Source: Amoebophrya sp. A120 (Eukaryota; Sar; Dinophyceae; Syndiniales; Amoebophryaceae). From it: a stretch of 37,117 nucleotides of DNA. Of this stretch, positions 1-7,719 are shown in pieces. The stretch is from positions 64,841-101,957 of the forward strand of contig CAJINV010000029.1 of the NCBI GenBank assembly GCA_905178155.1. The letters are read 5' to 3'. Numbering within the stretch: position 1 is the first letter of the stretch; each line of letters begins with the position of its first letter. The position numbers and the translations under genes were made by a program. Below the pieces are notes generated by a model. That model did no database searches, was not told the DNA's origin, and saw only the letters and a list, made by a program, of their open reading frames with translations.

Positions 1-394
1 TGAAGATGTATTGCATCGACACGATGCTACTGCGACTCGAAGAGTCGCATGAAGGAAAAGCTGTCTTGATGTTCCGCTCTGAAACAGAAGGAATCAATCC
101 AAATCAACAACAATGAATCCATTTTGAACAGCGATCCACAGAGCGAGTTTTGACTGTGGCAAGGAGGTGAAACATTTTGAATACCGATGGCACGACGGAT
201 CTTCTCTTGAACCCTTCTGGATTTCTTTGTGTGAGATAGCACCTATTTTCGATGTCTCGTAAGGAAAGATACGACTTGAATCATGTCAAAGAAGAAGAGA
301 AAGAAGCCAAATCCCGATGCCATTCGGTACACCTCCGGTCCTGTTCGCTCGCTCGATATCGATCACGCTGATCGTATGCCGACCCAGTTCTTCA
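1..394 (+). repeat. 5' LTR
   Basis: A 394-bp direct repeat of positions 6977-7374. It starts TG and ends CA (TGAAGATG...GTTCTTCA), as expected for LTR ends. It differs from the 3' LTR at three single bases (in the GTGTGAGATAGC, GATGTCTCG and GGAAAGATACG segments) and lacks a 4-bp TACA insertion after GAAACA. It should carry the element promoter, but I cannot place a TATA box with confidence. Confidence 0.95.
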
Positions 395-395
395 A

Positions 396-407
396 GTTAT
401 GAGCCCG
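396..407 (+). other. Primer-binding site (initiator tRNA-Met anticodon region)
   Basis: Immediately after the 5' LTR lies GTTATGAGCCCG. This is complementary to CGGGCTCATAAC, the anticodon stem-loop (anticodon CAT) typical of eukaryotic initiator tRNA-Met. Drosophila copia primes from an internal fragment of the same tRNA rather than from its 3' end, so this is a half-tRNA type primer site. The match is read directly; primer use is inferred. Confidence 0.75.
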
Positions 408-721
408 TTCACGTTGAACAGCAGAACGCAGAACTGCAGGACGGAGACCGAACCGCCAAACGCCAAGGCGGAGCGCATCAACGGGAAAACAGGCTATATT
501 TGTTGTTTTTAATGTGTGAATCGAAATTGAAAATCGCAAATTTGATAATGAAAAATCATGGAATCACGATCGGAATCGCGATGCAATAATGCGATGATCG
601 ATCTGAATCGCGATGGTGTTGGGGGAAGAGTAATGCGATCCGTGTACCACTTTGGAGCGGAATCGCAATCCGTGTACCACTTTGGAGCGGACCCCACATC
701 ATAAATACGGCTCAAGTTACC
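408..721 (+). other. Retrotransposon 5' leader with a short tandem duplication
   Basis: Non-coding leader between primer site and gag ATG. Positions 638-660 and 668-690 are two copies of a 23-bp unit (ATCCGTGTACCACTTTGGAG plus CGG) at a period of 30. Before them, several imperfect AATCGCGATG-like words recur between about 520 and 615. No ORF here is convincing. Confidence 0.6.
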
Positions 722-3700
722 ATGGGTCGACCGCAAATAGCAGACTACGACACCGGTCTGCTAGTGTCATGCTACACACGACACGGCGGCAGCTTCACAG
801 AAGGAGCACTACGGGAACTGCAGAACCAGCCCGGATACGGAAGAAGAAACCTCGACTCCGTCAAGGTTGCCATCAGCAAGCAGCGCGGCAACAACAGGGA
901 GCTCGATGAACGACTGAAAGCAATCAAAGAATCCTTCCGCCGGCAGAGAGGACTACAACAACAGCAACCCGCAAATGCCATCCGACCGCCGATGCCACCG
1001 CAGCCGCAGATGCAGTTACAGCTGCAGCAGCAGCAAATGCCGATGCAGTTCCAGCATCAGCAGCAGCTACAGCAGCAACCGCCGATGCAGCTCCAGCATC
1101 AGCAACAACAGCATCCGGCTTATAACAGCATGGCGCAACAGCAACCGCAAGAAACAATACAACAGCTAGCACCAGTACAGGAAGCCCCACAGCAACAGCA
1201 ACAGCAGGACAACCAGCAACAGCAGCCGTTTTCGTTTCGCGACATAGCGACGCTGTTGTTTGCATGGTTGGGGGGATCTTTCGTTTTGCAAAACGGCGCG
1301 CAGCTGATCACCACGGTCACTGTCGCTGTTACGGAAGTTTTTCTCCTCGGGCTGATTCTGGCCATCGTGCTTTTCATCGGGTACTACGCGTTTCAAACAG
1401 TGAAGAAACTGCAACAGACCACGACTACACCAGCGCAGCAACCAGTAACCACCACCACACCGGCGCAGCAAGCACAACCAGCAAACACAGGCCTGCCAAC
1501 GGGACCAGCACAGCCGATCCCGCAGACCACGACCAGCTTGCAAACAGCTCCGGAACCTTTGTCACCGACAAGGGCGATGCCACAGGCACGACAGCAACTA
1601 CCGCTGCAGCAAAACAACAGTCACGGCTTCGAGCAGTTTCCGACCTTTGAACAAGTTTTTGAGCAAGTTCCTTCGCCGATGAATTCGCCAACGCGGGCAC
1701 GAGCCAGAGCAGACACCGAGCCAGCACCAAACCAGCTACAGCCCTACAATTCCCTTGCGGGGATGATTCAGCGACAGATGGGTCATCCGAAGCTCGTTTT
1801 CGAAACAACAGAAAAGACAGCGGAATCAGCAAGAGCTTGGGAAGAGTATGACGGACTGTTGGGAACAAGGCAGCACAGAGTTCGTTTTTTCGATCTCCAG
1901 ACCTGTTGCGCCCCAGTGGGATCGGTCGCGCACAACCTTCTGAACACCGCCAAAAACACGAAACAACCACACGACGAGGCGAGTTTTGAAGAGACGATCG
2001 ACTTTTTCTGGGAAGTACTAGCGGGAACCGACATAACCAGGAAGAAAGTTCGGAAGAAAACGAAGAAAGACTTGCAGTCTTTGAAGCTTCCGGCAGCAAG
2101 CGCCACAGAGACGCTTTCGAAGCAGATCACCAAATTCAGGGCAGAGTACCTGAATAAGTTCACCACAGCAACGAACGAAGGGGGGATCAGCTTCGATCTG
2201 ACGCAGAAGGGCGACGGCAGCGAGAACGAGCTGACCAGGCTTGCAAACAACGTTTTTCCGGCAACAATTCTAACAGCGCTGACCACCGAGGGCGTGAACC
2301 TAGCGAACGACGCAGAGCACTACAGCATCAAGGAGATGCTGGACGCGCTCGAGAGAGCAGCAGCAACAGAAGAAACCAAGGAGAACGCCACAGCAGGAGG
2401 AACAACGACCACCGCCGCCACCGGGGCGCCGCCGGCAGCAACGCAAACACCGGTCCAGACGCCGCTACTGGGGATGTACAACAACGTGATCCCGCAGTGC
2501 ATCCACTTTGCGAAAGGAAAGTGCACACGAGGAAACTGTCCTTACATGTATGGGGAACAAAAACCGCCACACAACCCCAAGCCGCAAGGAGGACAGAACA
2601 CAGGAGCCAACCAGCAAGGAAACGGGAACAAACAACAACCAGGGGCAGGCAACCAGACCGGAGCGCCGAACAAGGGAACAACGACAAAAGGACAAGGGAA
2701 AGGAGGAAAACAAAAAGGAAACGGAGGGCAGCGCGACGCGTGTCAGAATTTTTACAAATTCGGCACATGCAAGTACGGCGACAAGTGCTACTACGACCAC
2801 GTGCCAGGACCGGGCGCCAGCAGCAGTAGTAGTGGCGGGCAGCAGCAAGGACAAGGCAAGGGATGGCAGGGCCAGGGGCAGCAGCGCTCCTACCTGAACA
2901 CAGAACAACCACCACCACCCCCATCCGAGCCGCAGCAGCCGCTGTGTGTCCCTGCGCCGCCGTTGCAGCAACAGTTTCCGCCGCAGCAACAGTTCCAGCA
3001 ACTTCCTCCACCACCGCCGCAGCAACAGTTCCTTCCGCAGCAGCAGTTTCATCCGCAACAACAAATTCCGCAGCAACAGTTGAATCCGGCAGCAGCACCG
3101 TTCCTGAACCAGTCCAATTCCGCATTACCGATGCAGATGCCGACTGGGCCAGCAGTACTACCACCACCGCAGCAGCAAAATTCCAATTTTGTCCCACCGT
3201 ATATCCCGACCGATGTACACGCGGGGTTGATGTGCATCGAGGACGAGGCAACAGCCACCGACTTAGTAGTCGACGAGTCGGGAGAACTACACCCGCTGGG
3301 GGAGTTTCTGCAAAGCCACGCAGCTTTGGCAGATCCTACCGCACCGGCCCAGTGCAAGCTAGTCCGCATGTACATAGACAATTGCACGTCAAGAATGCTC
3401 CTGAACGACCTTTCAGTGATCTCCATCACCAACCACGCAGTCCATGCATTCGGGTCAAGTGATGGCAACACATTCAAGACATGCAACGACGGAACAAGTG
3501 AGTTTTTGTTGGGGAACGAGTCGCACGCTGTGAAGAACACGATCTTCAGACCAAACGGACCGAATTTGTATCCAAGTCATCAAATGAAGTCCGATTTCGA
3601 GATCTTAGACAGATCTACTGAAGGTTACCTGCAGAAGGGAGAGCGGATTTTTCCGGTCGAGAAGCGCAACGGACACGCCACGATCTTGCTACAGTTCAAG

Positions 3701-4615
3701 ATCCAGCCGACGAGTCTTCCTGCTATCGACCCGGACCAGTTGCAGCCAGCAGCACCAGTCCAGATACCGCAAACACAACCTGCAGCAAACCCAACAGCAA
3801 CCAGCACAACGCCGACCGACAACCAACAGCCACTACAAGTCTTCAGCAGCAACGCCGGCATTCTGGAAGCAGCAAAAGCAGAACTTGACCACCGCCGCGG
3901 AGGTCATGTAGGTTTTTATCCAGATTGCGAGACTTGTCTAGTGGGAAAAGCAGTAACCAAAGCGCACAACAAAACCACAAAAACAACAGCAAAGTCCTTG
4001 GGGGACGAAGTCGCAGTAGATTTCTGTGGTCCGACCACGCCGTCGATCACTTTAGCCGTCTACCTTCTTCTCTTCATCGACTTAGCAGTGCGAGTGAAGA
4101 TGGGTTTCTGTTGCAAAAACCGAACAGCCAGCACAGTAATCCAAGCAATTCGTATGTGGGTCAGGAGATTCGGCAAAATCACCTGTCTGCGCAGCGATGG
4201 AGCCAAGGAGTTCAAAAGCCACCCAGTTTGCGTCGAAGTAGGAAGAACTTTCACCACACCACCGCACGAACACGCCTGGCAGTCCTTAATCGAAATTAGC
4301 ATCCGCCACATAGTCAAGCACGCACGTATGACGTTATACGATTCGGGATTAGGAGTGTGTTTTTGGAGCTTCGCAGTGCTCTACGCGATCTACCTTCAGA
4401 GCAGACAACTACGCGGAAGTTTAGGCGTCACACCGTTCCAGGGGGCAGGTTTACCAGGAGACCTGACGCAGGCGCGAGTTTTCGGTTGTGTTTGTTACAT
4501 TCTCGAGCCGCGGGAATTACAGCACAAGCAAGACCGTTTTCTCGGGTGGACACACAAAGGACGTTTTTTAGGAATCTCCGAAGTAAGACAACAACTGCTT
4601 CTATGTTTATTGTGA
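722..4615 (+). CDS. Copia Gag-protease-integrase polyprotein (ORF1)
   Basis: A 1297-residue ORF starting at an ATG in good context (TTACCATGG). The N-terminal part is Gln/Pro-rich. Residues about 172-226 are strongly hydrophobic (core LLGLILAIVLFIGYYAF), unusual for Gag. Two CCCH-type zinc fingers follow: one near residue 592 with C-x7-C-x4-C but Tyr where the His should be, and an intact C-x8-C-x5-C-x3-H near 671, instead of the usual CCHC knuckle. A protease-like site near 885 reads YIDNCTS where copia has DSGAS. A HHCC pre-integrase motif lies near 1050. The integrase core follows with candidate catalytic D1100, D1159 and E1191, then the conserved FLGWTHKGRFLG stretch. The frame ends at TGA shortly after this block, where the product should continue into reverse transcriptase in another frame. 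Confidence 0.9.
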   Translation: MGRPQIADYDTGLLVSCYTRHGGSFTEGALRELQNQPGYGRRNLDSVKVAISKQRGNNRELDERLKAIKESFRRQRGLQQQQPANAIRPPMPPQPQMQLQLQQQQMPMQFQHQQQLQQQPPMQLQHQQQQHPAYNSMAQQQPQETIQQLAPVQEAPQQQQQQDNQQQQPFSFRDIATLLFAWLGGSFVLQNGAQLITTVTVAVTEVFLLGLILAIVLFIGYYAFQTVKKLQQTTTTPAQQPVTTTTPAQQAQPANTGLPTGPAQPIPQTTTSLQTAPEPLSPTRAMPQARQQLPLQQNNSHGFEQFPTFEQVFEQVPSPMNSPTRARARADTEPAPNQLQPYNSLAGMIQRQMGHPKLVFETTEKTAESARAWEEYDGLLGTRQHRVRFFDLQTCCAPVGSVAHNLLNTAKNTKQPHDEASFEETIDFFWEVLAGTDITRKKVRKKTKKDLQSLKLPAASATETLSKQITKFRAEYLNKFTTATNEGGISFDLTQKGDGSENELTRLANNVFPATILTALTTEGVNLANDAEHYSIKEMLDALERAAATEETKENATAGGTTTTAATGAPPAATQTPVQTPLLGMYNNVIPQCIHFAKGKCTRGNCPYMYGEQKPPHNPKPQGGQNTGANQQGNGNKQQPGAGNQTGAPNKGTTTKGQGKGGKQKGNGGQRDACQNFYKFGTCKYGDKCYYDHVPGPGASSSSSGGQQQGQGKGWQGQGQQRSYLNTEQPPPPPSEPQQPLCVPAPPLQQQFPPQQQFQQLPPPPPQQQFLPQQQFHPQQQIPQQQLNPAAAPFLNQSNSALPMQMPTGPAVLPPPQQQNSNFVPPYIPTDVHAGLMCIEDEATATDLVVDESGELHPLGEFLQSHAALADPTAPAQCKLVRMYIDNCTSRMLLNDLSVISITNHAVHAFGSSDGNTFKTCNDGTSEFLLGNESHAVKNTIFRPNGPNLYPSHQMKSDFEILDRSTEGYLQKGERIFPVEKRNGHATILLQFKIQPTSLPAIDPDQLQPAAPVQIPQTQPAANPTATSTTPTDNQQPLQVFSSNAGILEAAKAELDHRRGGHVGFYPDCETCLVGKAVTKAHNKTTKTTAKSLGDEVAVDFCGPTTPSITLAVYLLLFIDLAVRVKMGFCCKNRTASTVIQAIRMWVRRFGKITCLRSDGAKEFKSHPVCVEVGRTFTTPPHEHAWQSLIEISIRHIVKHARMTLYDSGLGVCFWSFAVLYAIYLQSRQLRGSLGVTPFQGAGLPGDLTQARVFGCVCYILEPRELQHKQDRFLGWTHKGRFLGISEVRQQLLLCLL

Positions 4616-6593
4616 CGACGGGCAATTACGACATGGGAGACAGTGCAAGTTTTTAGAAGAACAGACCAGCACCAAGAGAGATCCAATAATCTTCCACAGC
4701 TTCGCCGAGTTAGAAGAACGACCAACAGTAACCGTGAGTGCGCTTGCACTCTTCGAGCAACGGACCGAGCCGCTTGCGAAGGTTTCCGACCTACAGATCG
4801 CAATGTCGACCACGTACCTCGCCCAGGGGTTTCGCGACGTAAATCCGGAGTTCGACGAGTTCGCACCAGTAACGTTTTTGCCAGCAGAAGAGGTAGCGTT
4901 CGCAACACAAAAAGTCAAAGACAACTACGACCGCACGGAACCACGATGGCAGCGAGCCATTGACCGACAGTGCGAACAAGTAGTAGCCCGACACGGAGGT
5001 TTGCGACCAGCAACAGACGCAGACTTCAAAGCACACTACGCGTACTACGGAAGAGGACCAATCACGACGCAGGTGATTTTGAAAGAAAAAGTCAGAGCGG
5101 TAGGTAGCGACGAACCAACAGAAAAAGCAAGGTTTGTAGCGAACGGAAGCCAAGTGAAAAGCAGACTGACCAGGAAGTTGGGGTCGACTGCGTCCGCGGT
5201 CAGTTGGCGGCTGACGCACAGCAAACTGCTGCACGCGCCGGCACGGGACGGCAAGCACCCGACAAAAGTAAACTGCGACGGCAGCGGTTCCTACTTCTTG
5301 TCCGACTACAAGTCCCCGAACGGAGAACCAGCGCCAGTCTTGCTTTTGTGCGAGGAGTTCGCGGTGAGGTTTGGCCAAAAGTACGCAGTACCAGCCAAAT
5401 CTTTGCCCGGTTTACAGTTTAGCGGGTACAGCTTCGAGGCCCACCGCAACAACGAACTGTATTCCGCCGGGTGGAAACGCTGCAAGCTCGACTACGGAGT
5501 TTTCACGTACCCAACCGGAAGCAAAGACGAGGAACACGAACAACAGCAAAAGAAGAGCAGCACAGCAGCAACACAATTCCGAAGGAATGACTGCGCTCTT
5601 ACGACTTGCGTTGACGACTTCGACTTCACGGGTTACGAGGCAGAGGAACGGTTTTTAGAACTACAGCACGAGTTGTGTTTACGCAAAGACCCACCAGCAC
5701 AAGTAGACCGCTGGTCAGGACACAGCTTCTGCAACTTACGCGCGTGGATCGACCAACATCGACAAGAGTTATTGTCTGACCAAGGTCCCTACGTTACCGC
5801 CGTCCTGCGACGATTTGGAGAGACAGGCTATAAGCCGAAGACACCAGGATGCGAACAGATCACGCAAGAAGCAGAGGAATCCCGACAACAAGTAGGAGGA
5901 TGCGCCCAGTACTGCAATGCTATATCATATCCGGAAATTTGTAACGCGTGCCGCGTTATCGCTTCAATTCCCGGATGCGACCAAGTAACACAACGGCGCA
6001 AGAAGATTCTTCGATACTTGCGGAATGACAGAGTCTTACGGTACACACGACAACAACCAGCAAAGCAACAGAGTGGACAAGAACAACAACCAGCAATCCA
6101 CTCCGTTGAAGAAAAAAGTTTTGTATCTCAGTCTGACGGTGACCACGCAGGATGCCGGCTGACGCGAAGATCCATTTCCGGTAGCGCGCACTTCCACAAG
6201 GGAAGTTGCATTCTTTGGAGAAGTCAGAAACAGCCTCTGATCGCACACAATCCGTTCGAGTCGGAAACAATTTCCCAGTGCCAGGCATACCGCGAAAACA
6301 GATGGATCCGACAGCTGTCGTCAACCATCCCGCTAGGAGAACAAGAGCCAGAGTCACAGGTAGGATTGATCCAGACAGACTCGCAGAGCGCGATCAATTC
6401 TGCTTCTTCCCCGGTACCAACACCCAACGGGAAGTACCTAGAGCTCCGCTACCTAGCGGTGCGCGAAGCAGTGCAAGCAGGACAATGCAGACTCGAGTAC
6501 CGCAGTACTAACGTGCTGGAGTGTGACGGCTTCACCAAGGACCTCACACACGACACGACAAGTTCGAAAAGTTTGCCAGGTCGGTCGGAGTAG
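4587..6593 (+). CDS. Copia reverse transcriptase / RNase H (ORF2, +1 frame)
   Basis: This frame is open from just after a TAA at 4584 and overlaps the end of ORF1; its first ATG is at 4734, so it is probably reached by +1 shift or was fused before a 1-nt mutation. Reverse transcriptase is recognised from the KSLPGLQFSGYSFE block (copia family ALYGLKQS...W) and the catalytic box TTCVDDFDFTG near residue 293 of the ATG form (CVDD in place of YVDD). RNase H follows with SDGDHAG, RRSISGSAHF, WRSQKQP, ESETISQCQA and QTDSQSAI, then DGFTKDL, equivalent to the family's A-D-x-x-T-K. The expected final residues (to a TGA at 6638-6640) are in a third frame from about 6557, after a CACGACACGAC repeat, suggesting a second small indel. 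Confidence 0.88.
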   Translation, partial: DNNCFYVYCDDGQLRHGRQCKFLEEQTSTKRDPIIFHSFAELEERPTVTVSALALFEQRTEPLAKVSDLQIAMSTTYLAQGFRDVNPEFDEFAPVTFLPAEEVAFATQKVKDNYDRTEPRWQRAIDRQCEQVVARHGGLRPATDADFKAHYAYYGRGPITTQVILKEKVRAVGSDEPTEKARFVANGSQVKSRLTRKLGSTASAVSWRLTHSKLLHAPARDGKHPTKVNCDGSGSYFLSDYKSPNGEPAPVLLLCEEFAVRFGQKYAVPAKSLPGLQFSGYSFEAHRNNELYSAGWKRCKLDYGVFTYPTGSKDEEHEQQQKKSSTAATQFRRNDCALTTCVDDFDFTGYEAEERFLELQHELCLRKDPPAQVDRWSGHSFCNLRAWIDQHRQELLSDQGPYVTAVLRRFGETGYKPKTPGCEQITQEAEESRQQVGGCAQYCNAISYPEICNACRVIASIPGCDQVTQRRKKILRYLRNDRVLRYTRQQPAKQQSGQEQQPAIHSVEEKSFVSQSDGDHAGCRLTRRSISGSAHFHKGSCILWRSQKQPLIAHNPFESETISQCQAYRENRWIRQLSSTIPLGEQEPESQVGLIQTDSQSAINSASSPVPTPNGKYLELRYLAVREAVQAGQCRLEYRSTNVLECDGFTKDLTHDTTSSKSLPGRSE

Positions 6594-6640
6594 TTCCACG
6601 ACCAAAAGAACTACAGGAGTACGCAAGCAAGCACTTCTGA

Positions 6641-6964
6641 ACGCGACCTATCTACGATCTTCTATTACGAAAAGACGATGGATTTTTAACGGCAAGATCT
6701 TTCTAAACGTCAAGCACACCTTCGCAGAACGGAAATCGCAAATCGCATCTACGATCGCAATACCATCTACATTCAGTATCCAAATACACTGAAAAATAAC
6801 CAAAAACAGTACGACAGGGCCGCCCCGGCACAGCCGCACCACCACCACAAGGACCGACACAGACGGCACCACCGACACCAGCACGGCACAGCCGTTACCG
6901 GGCAAGCTTTCCTTCGACAAGCTACATCGACCTCTTCATCAAGTTCTCAACGATTTCGCTCGCC
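6641..6964 (+). other. Retrotransposon 3' non-coding stretch
   Basis: Between the end of pol and the polypurine tract. It contains the ATCGCAAATCGCATCTACGA words also seen in the 5' leader (520-615), then a CA-rich segment. I see no gene. Confidence 0.5.
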
Positions 6965-6976
6965 GAACGGGGGGGA
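6965..6976 (+). other. Polypurine tract
   Basis: GAACGGGGGGGA directly abuts the TG of the 3' LTR, the expected position of the plus-strand primer. A single C interrupts an otherwise all-purine run. Confidence 0.85.
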
Positions 6977-7374
6977 TGAAGATGTATTGCATCGACACGA
7001 TGCTACTGCGACTCGAAGAGTCGCATGAAGGAAAAGCTGTCTTGATGTTCCGCTCTGAAACAGAAGGAATCAATCCAAATCAACAACAATGAATCCATTT
7101 TGAACAGCGATCCACAGAGCGAGTTTTGACTGTGGCAAGGAGGTGAAACATACATTTTGAATACCGATGGCACGACGGATCTTCTCTTGAACCCTTCTGG
7201 ATTTCTTTGTGTGAAATAGCACCTATTTTCGATGTTTCGTAAGGAAAAATACGACTTGAATCATGTCAAAGAAGAAGAGAAAGAAGCCAAATCCCGATGC
7301 CATTCGGTACACCTCCGGTCCTGTTCGCTCGCTCGATATCGATCACGCTGATCGTATGCCGACCCAGTTCTTCA
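6977..7374 (+). repeat. 3' LTR
   Basis: 398 bp, direct repeat of 1-394, starting TGAAGATG and ending GTTCTTCA. The extra 4 bp is TACA after GAAACA. Host sequence resumes at 7375. Confidence 0.95.
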
Positions 7375-7719
7375 CATACAGCAGGGCAATTATGTACTAG
7401 GTATCGGGTCGTACTAGAACTAACAGAAGAATGTCGTTTACTCGGAGTCGAACTAACAAAAAATAAAGTAAACCACTATATAATCTATAAACTTGAGAAG
7501 TCCGGTGACGCCGCAGACGCCGCTGCTAATTGTGTTATTACGAAAAAAAAATCCATTGTACGTGGCACAAGAAAAAGAACGATGAAAAAAAAGTTGTAAA
7601 TTTGTTGTATTTGATTTTTGCATACTTCACCGCGATAATTCGCGCACATACCGGGCGGACGAGATCATCCAGTTCATGCGATCGGGATAGGTAGGATAAT
7701 TGCTAAAAAATTTTTTGTT
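7375..7719. other. AT-rich flank between retrotransposon and gene 1
   Basis: About 345 bp of AT-rich sequence with A runs at 7542-7550 and near 7590, and an AATTTTTTGTTTT stretch near 7710. It lies just past the likely 3' end of gene 1 and is probably its 3' untranslated and intergenic DNA. The short ORF running out of the LTR into this stretch is not supported. Confidence 0.4.

Larger units (their letters stand above)
1..7374 (+). mobile_element. Ty1/copia LTR retrotransposon, nearly full length
   Basis: The parts are in copia order: 5' LTR, primer-binding site, gag, integrase, reverse transcriptase, RNase H, polypurine tract, 3' LTR. Integrase before reverse transcriptase is the Ty1/copia (Pseudoviridae) arrangement. 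The two LTRs differ by only three substitutions and a 4-bp indel, so the insertion is recent. The window begins exactly at the first LTR base, so the left target duplication is not visible and cannot be compared with the right flank. The coding region is broken by a frame change between integrase and reverse transcriptase and another near the 3' end of pol, so this copy is either frameshift-dependent or recently inactivated. Confidence 0.95.

Noticed and set aside
317-589. MPFGTPPVLF... ORF in both LTRs
   Set aside because: Same reading in both LTRs with divergent tails past the LTR border; no protein features.
1425-3540. Long - strand ORFs inside gag (224, 307 and 203 codons)
   Set aside because: Antisense shadows of CAG/CAA-rich gag; they read Leu/Val/Ala tracts.
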